Positions 6,613 through 9,940 of a DNA stretch of 9,940 nt are shown piece after piece. The position numbers were made by a program, and so were the translations under genes. This stretch comes from an uncultured Alphaproteobacteria bacterium (lineage in GTDB: Bacteria > Pseudomonadota > Alphaproteobacteria > Micavibrionales > Micavibrionaceae). The stretch's first letter is position 1; each line of letters begins with the position of its first letter. The notes beneath the pieces are model-generated. The model did no database searches. It had not been told where the DNA came from and was given only the letters and a program-made list of their open reading frames with translations. The stretch is taken from NCBI GenBank assembly GCA_937124505.1, contig CAKZKV010000250.1, positions 1-9,940 of the forward strand. Direction: 5' to 3'.

Positions 6613-7392
6613 ATGAACTCGACATTAAACAAGATATTTGCAGCCCTCCTGATCGCCGTCTTTATCGCTGGCCTTTCCAATTTTATTTCCGGCCAGATTA
6701 TGGCCCCGCAGGTACTGGAAGAAGATGCAGTTCCCATTGAAGGCGCAGGAGCCGTCTCTGGGTCTGTCGCGGCAAAGCCAAAAGGGCCGGAACCGATCCT
6801 TGACCTGATTGCAACGGCTGATGTCGCAAGAGGTGAAAAATTGTCCAAAGCGTGCACAGCCTGTCATTCCTTTGACAAAGGCGGGCCGAATCGGGTAGGC
6901 CCGAACCAGTGGGAACTTGTCGGCAGCGACAAGGGATCCAAGGCCGGGTTCAACTATTCCGATGCCATGAAAAATAAAGGTGGGAAATGGGATTATGCAG
7001 AGTTGAACAAATTCCTCTATAAACCAAAAGATTACGTTCCCGGCACAAAAATGACCTATGTCGGCATGAAGAAGCCGGAAGACCGCGCCGCCATCATCGC
7101 CTGGCTTAGAACATTAAGCGATAATCCTGTTCCCTTACCCAGTGAAACGGACATTGCCGCTGAAAAGGCCGACCTTTCTCCCGATCCCGAGCCAGCAGCA
7201 CCAGAAGTGACAGAAGAGGAAGGCAGTGACTCTGCTTCTACAAATGAACAAACAACAGAACAAGAAGAGTCCCCGGCTGAAGAAGAAGACTCAATCATCG
7301 CGCCGGAACCGGAACCTGTTAAAGATATGACAGACTCTGGGGAGGATCAGAAAGAAGCCCCCTCCATAGAAGAAACTGAACCGGCACATTAA
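6613..7392 (+). CDS. cycM: Membrane-anchored c-type cytochrome (CycM/c552-like)
   Basis: A 259-residue class I cytochrome c. An uncleaved signal-anchor helix (about residues 7-28) holds the protein in the inner membrane with its haem domain in the periplasm. A short linker (about 30-62) follows, then the cytochrome domain (about 66-172). Haem attachment is CTACH (81-85, His85 as ligand). Met147 in PGTKMTYVG is the likely sixth ligand, and EDRAAIIAWLRTL is the closing helix. CycM-type cytochromes pass electrons from the bc1 complex to the aa3 oxidase. Unusually, residues 176-259 form a long Glu/Pro/Ser/Thr-rich, low-complexity acidic tail, so the protein is about 85 residues longer than the classical family. 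The ATG has no strong ribosome site. The stop codon lies inside the flank of the inverted repeat that follows. Confidence 0.9.
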   Translation: MNSTLNKIFAALLIAVFIAGLSNFISGQIMAPQVLEEDAVPIEGAGAVSGSVAAKPKGPEPILDLIATADVARGEKLSKACTACHSFDKGGPNRVGPNQWELVGSDKGSKAGFNYSDAMKNKGGKWDYAELNKFLYKPKDYVPGTKMTYVGMKKPEDRAAIIAWLRTLSDNPVPLPSETDIAAEKADLSPDPEPAAPEVTEEEGSDSASTNEQTTEQEESPAEEEDSIIAPEPEPVKDMTDSGEDQKEAPSIEETEPAH

Positions 7393-7556
7393 ATTTAAGG
7401 CGTTGGTGCGCAAATATAGATTTTATCCCTCTCAAACCCCCGCGACACCGTCATTACACGGCCCCGTCCGTGTAATCTATGGATTGCACACATGAAACCG
7501 TGCAATGACGCGAATTTGACAAAAGGGAATCTATATATATGCACCAACGCCAAATT
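7392..7556. repeat. Nested inverted repeat with three-way-junction fold, MITE-like
   Basis: About 165 bp. The terminal arms GGCGTTGGTGC (7399-7409) and GCACCAACGCC (7541-7551) match perfectly. The complementarity continues inward as ATATAGATT (7414-7422) with AATCTATAT (7528-7536), and outward as AATTT with AAATT. In the centre, CGTC (7449-7452) pairs with GACG (7507-7510) and encloses two hairpins: ATTACACGG/CCGTGTAAT (7453-7461 and 7468-7476) and ATTGCAC/GTGCAAT (7483-7489 and 7500-7506). ATTAAA occurs on both outer sides (7388-7393 and 7554-7559), which may be a target duplication or chance in AT-rich DNA. No coding potential is apparent. A non-autonomous mobile element or a structured RNA are both possible. 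Confidence 0.75.
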
Positions 7557-7587
7557 AAAAAAGGCGGGAAATCCCGCCTTAATTTTA
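7557..7587. terminator. Bidirectional intrinsic terminator
   Basis: AAGGCGGGA (7561-7569) and TCCCGCCTT (7572-7580) form a GC-rich hairpin. On the minus strand it is followed by a T-rich run (complement of 7553-7562), the better arrangement, which would end the exported-protein gene at 7633. On the plus strand a shorter AATTTTA tract follows, which could end cycM transcription after it passes the inverted repeat. Confidence 0.8.
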
Positions 7588-7607
7588 TCGTGACTTGCTA
7601 TCCCTCG

Positions 7608-7623
7608 CCTGCGCGGGAATGAC
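7608..7623. repeat. Solitary half-site of a palindromic repeat
   Basis: CCTGCGCGGGAATGAC looks like one arm of the common CGTCATTCCCGCGCAGG palindrome. No matching second arm is nearby, so this is probably a decayed copy. Confidence 0.4.
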
Positions 7624-7632
7624 AGCAATTTT

Positions 7633-8103
7633 CTAATGGAACTGTAATCCATGCTTTGTATACAGGCCAATGATCTTGTGCTTGCGATCATCATAGATGT
7701 AAAAGATATCGTCTGATTCCAGATTGGTAATACTGTAAATCTCATCAACAGACTGGATCACGCGGCGTTGGTCATAGCCACCCAGCTTGTAGAAATTCTC
7801 CCCGACATGAAGATAGGGAATGTCATTCTTGAATGTCTGGTCAACGATGATCCCGGCAGCGTAAAATCCGTCCATCAGGTTGGCGCCATCTTTTTTCTGC
7901 TGAATCCAGACATCCGGGTTCCATTTTTCATGATCCCACTGGTTTTCATGGGCATCAACACCGTTATTCAGATAACGCTGTGTAAAATCAAGATTCGTAA
8001 AATGGCCGGGCCACCAGCTGAACACCCAGGGCTTGGATGCGGCCAGAGCCGGTGAAGAGATACAAACGACGGCAACAGTCGTTAGAAGGGCTTTTTTGAG
8101 CAT
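7633..8103 (-). CDS. Exported Trp-rich protein of unknown function
   Basis: A 156-residue protein that I do not recognise as a named family. It begins with a Sec signal peptide, MLKKALLTTVAVVCISSPALA, with probable cleavage after ALA near residue 21, so the mature protein of about 135 residues is likely periplasmic or secreted. The mature N-terminus is rich in aromatic residues and Trp (KPWVFSWWPGHF, then single Trp in QWDHEKW and DVW), with Asp/Asn between them. The second half looks like a small beta-rich fold (GENFYKLGGYDQRRVIQSVDE, then IFYIYDDRKHKIIGLYT). There are no cysteines in the mature part and no catalytic motif I can name. The ATG at 8103 was chosen over a GTG at 8112 because it starts a textbook signal peptide. 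Neither has a good ribosome site. It diverges from the FlgC-like gene across an AT-rich 57-bp gap. Confidence 0.75.
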   Translation of the reverse strand: MLKKALLTTVAVVCISSPALAASKPWVFSWWPGHFTNLDFTQRYLNNGVDAHENQWDHEKWNPDVWIQQKKDGANLMDGFYAAGIIVDQTFKNDIPYLHVGENFYKLGGYDQRRVIQSVDEIYSITNLESDDIFYIYDDRKHKIIGLYTKHGLQFH

Positions 8104-8148
8104 GAGGAACACCAGAAGTTGTTTACAAACTATTTAAATATTTCATGT

Positions 8149-8154
8149 TATTAT
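8149..8154 (+). promoter_or_regulatory. Candidate -10 box of the FlgC-like gene
   Basis: TATTAT (8149-8154) ends 6 bases before the ATG at 8161. TGTTAT (8146-8151), 18 bp after TTTACA (8122-8127), is an alternative pair. Either would give a leaderless or nearly leaderless transcript. The bases before the ATG (TTATTAAATT) hold no ribosome-binding site. Confidence 0.35.
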
Positions 8155-8160
8155 TAAATT

Positions 8161-8553
8161 ATGTTTAACGCTGTGTCAATTGCACTGTCAGGACTTACGG
8201 CCAGTTCGCTGAAAGCAAGCACGGCTGCGTCAAATATCGCGAATCTCTCGACCGGCGGAGCCTTGTCACAGGAAGACGGCCCTGCGCCCTATGAAACACG
8301 CATTACAACGCAAACCGCCACGGAAAATGGCGGCGTTCAGGCAGACGTTTCCATTAAAAATCCGGGTTTTGTTCCGGCCTATGATCCCGGCTCTCCCTTT
8401 GCCAATGCAGATGGCCTGATCGGCGCGCCCAATACCGATCTGGCCGAAGAGATTATTAACCTCAAACAAGCTGAAATCGCTTATAAGGCCAATATCAACG
8501 TGATTGAAACTCAGAAAGAACTGGATGATGAGTTGTTGGATATTCTTGAGTGA
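8161..8553 (+). CDS. FlgC-like flagellar basal-body rod family protein (orphan)
   Basis: A 130-residue protein with the layout of FlgC, a proximal rod subunit of the flagellar basal body. The N-terminal rod helix MFNAVSIALSGLTASSLKAS with SNIANLSTGG (about residues 1-33) matches the 'SG...ASNIAN' rod signature. The middle part has YDPGSPFANADGLIGAPN (about 78-95), the FlgC/FlgG 'DPxxP.A..dGyv..PNV' region. The C-terminal helix is LAEEIINLKQAEIAYKANINV (about 97-117), the usual 'EEMvnli.A.RaYqANv' motif. Length is close to typical FlgC (about 135). No flgB, fliE, flgG or other flagellar gene is in the window, so it is either a relocated flgC or a paralogue. It likely uses flagellar export, since no Sec signal is present. 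Confidence 0.8.
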   Translation: MFNAVSIALSGLTASSLKASTAASNIANLSTGGALSQEDGPAPYETRITTQTATENGGVQADVSIKNPGFVPAYDPGSPFANADGLIGAPNTDLAEEIINLKQAEIAYKANINVIETQKELDDELLDILE

Positions 8554-8601
8554 AAAATTCCTAAACACCAATCTTTTTGCCACCCCTGCGAAAATAACAG
8601 C

Positions 8602-8757
8602 CGTCATCCCGGACATTAGAGAAGCTTATCCTGTAAGGATTAGCTGAACTTATTGTCCGGGATCTATTGATAAGCATTTTTTAGAATTCAAAGATAGGTC
8701 CCGGATAACAAGTCTCGCTAAAACAAGTTTAAGCTCGACATAGTTTCCGGGATGACG
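8602..8757. repeat. Composite palindromic repeat (CGTCATCCCGG type)
   Basis: The outer arms CGTCATCCCGG (8602-8612) and CCGGGATGACG (8747-8757) are perfectly complementary over 11 bp. Each half also folds alone: CCCGGACA (8608-8615) with TGTCCGGG (8654-8661), and TCCCGGA (8699-8705) with TCCGGGA (8746-8752). The middle pair TCCGGGATCTAT (8656-8667) and ATAGGTCCCGGA (8694-8705) gives an alternative fold. It looks like two REP-type units in opposite orientation. It fills the gap between convergent genes and may help to terminate both, but no T tract marks a classical terminator. Confidence 0.75.
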
Positions 8758-8770
8758 ACTAGGAATCTTC

Positions 8771-8812
8771 TTAACTACACGTCCTGTAATTCGGCGCTTC
8801 CTCCGCAGTGAT
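8771..8812 (-). pseudogene. guaB: Duplicated 3' tail of guaB (remnant)
   Basis: The 32 bp from 8771 match 9371-9402 at 29 positions, at an offset of exactly 600 bp. The stop codon is in the same place. Read on the minus strand, the remnant ends EAPNYRTCS-stop, against [13 protein letters not shown] in guaB. Similarity fades after about 32-42 bp, and there is no start codon, so it is not a gene. It lies directly against the stop of the DUF3592-like gene. Confidence 0.8.
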
Positions 8813-9366
8813 CAAGCTTGAGCCTTAAACTTGCTTTTTCTGTAAAGAAAAAAACTTCCCACCCCTGATAAAACTGAAACTGTTCCGAAGATATAAAAAA
8901 GTATTTTTAAAGTTGAGGCATTATGCCTGTCTTTAAAAAAGCGTACTTGCCTTGGGTTTTCAGGATCATATAGAATTTTTACTTCATCACCTGCCTGCAA
9001 TATTGAATTTTCATCGTCGGATGCTTTGGCAGTTATTTTTTTACCACGTTCATCTGTAAAAGATAGATGGATAATTTTGATGTAAGTCACTTCATAAGTT
9101 GAATTGTTGCCATTTCCGCGTTCAGTAACACTTCTTTGCTCAGATACATTTTTAACTATGGCATTTGCCTCTACAGCTGTTTGAAAAAAATGATTTTCCG
9201 TTACGCTGAAAATATACATTGATAATGAAATAAATGCCGCTATGCAGCAAACACCTGCCATTACTATAAACAGACACCCTTCTCTCAATTGCTGGGGATT
9301 ATCGTTCAACAGCTCTAATGTTTGCTGTGCGTTAAGCGGCGATTGTATTTTCTTTTTTTTATTCAT
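8812..9366 (-). CDS. DUF3592-like two-helix membrane protein
   Basis: A 184-residue protein of unknown function. A short charged N-terminus rich in lysine (MNKKKKIQ) is followed by a first membrane helix (about residues 31-53), a soluble extracytoplasmic-type segment (about 54-148) and a second helix (about 151-173), ending in a basic tail. The soluble part has the DUF3592 pattern: an early beta-strand region (EANAIVKNVSEQ), then YEVTYIKIIHLSFTDERGKK, and GDEVKILYDPENPRQVRF close to the second helix. The start lies 4 bases after the guaB stop, with no clear ribosome site of its own, so expression by coupling to guaB is plausible. Base composition is visibly more AT-rich than guaB or pheA. A copy of the guaB tail follows its stop. 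Both points suggest that it was inserted behind guaB. Confidence 0.7.
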   Translation of the reverse strand: MNKKKKIQSPLNAQQTLELLNDNPQQLREGCLFIVMAGVCCIAAFISLSMYIFSVTENHFFQTAVEANAIVKNVSEQRSVTERGNGNNSTYEVTYIKIIHLSFTDERGKKITAKASDDENSILQAGDEVKILYDPENPRQVRFFKDRHNASTLKILFYIFGTVSVLSGVGSFFLYRKSKFKAQA

Positions 9367-9370
9367 AGAT

Positions 9371-9940
<570 letters not shown>

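Noticed and set aside
7392..7556. tRNA or CRISPR reading of the clover-like inverted repeat
   Set aside because: There is no anticodon arm, T-loop consensus or CCA acceptor geometry, and no regularly spaced direct repeats. The structure is an inverted repeat.
7395..7748. Minus-strand open frame of 117 residues through the inverted repeat
   Set aside because: It consists of the repeat, a terminator hairpin and the out-of-frame end of the exported protein gene, so it is not coding.
8104..8112. GTG start giving three extra residues on the exported Trp-rich protein
   Set aside because: The ATG at 8103 starts a standard signal peptide, and the GTG has no ribosome site.

Overview
The window looks like chromosomal DNA of a mid-GC alphaproteobacterium. 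The evidence is gene content: rpsF-rpsR-rplI with acidic-tailed L9, a membrane-anchored CycM-type cytochrome c next to a monofunctional prephenate dehydratase whose ACT domain carries a KLESY motif, and a typical alphaproteobacterial GuaB C-terminus. Intergenic palindromes with CGTCAT...ATGACG ends also fit. A Micavibrio/Rhodospirillales-like lineage is possible, but that is inference only.

Layout. Positions 5-1402 encode a sodium:solute symporter (+). It converges on an unrecognised, methionine-rich exported protein (1458-2024, -). Pyruvate kinase follows (2198-3613, +). The ribosomal operon rpsF-rpsR-rplI (3913-5190, +) has a candidate promoter just after pyk, a folded leader that resembles the S6:S18 autoregulatory motif, and a palindromic repeat between that motif and the rpsF start. 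A clear intrinsic terminator (5221-5246) ends the operon. Next come a GNAT acetyltransferase (+) and pheA (-), which converge with 7 bp between them. pheA diverges from cycM (6613-7392, +).

Region 7392-7630 holds a 165-bp nested inverted repeat with a three-way-junction shape and a bidirectional terminator. Then come an unrecognised exported Trp-rich protein (7633-8103, -) and an orphan FlgC-like rod protein (8161-8553, +). A composite palindrome (8602-8757) is followed by a duplicated guaB 3' tail (8771-8812), an AT-rich DUF3592-like membrane protein gene (8812-9366, -) and the 3' part of guaB (9371-9940, -), which runs off the window.

Most genes are ordinary housekeeping functions (glycolysis, translation, phenylalanine and GMP synthesis, electron transport), and no multi-gene defence or biosynthetic system is visible. 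The points worth a second look are structural. The guaB tail is duplicated exactly 600 bp away on the far side of an AT-rich gene. GuaB homology appears to break at the window edge, so the catalytic cysteine loop is not where it should be. Three unrelated-looking palindromes share the same end motif. The ribosomal leader is structured, and two genes may have leaderless transcripts.
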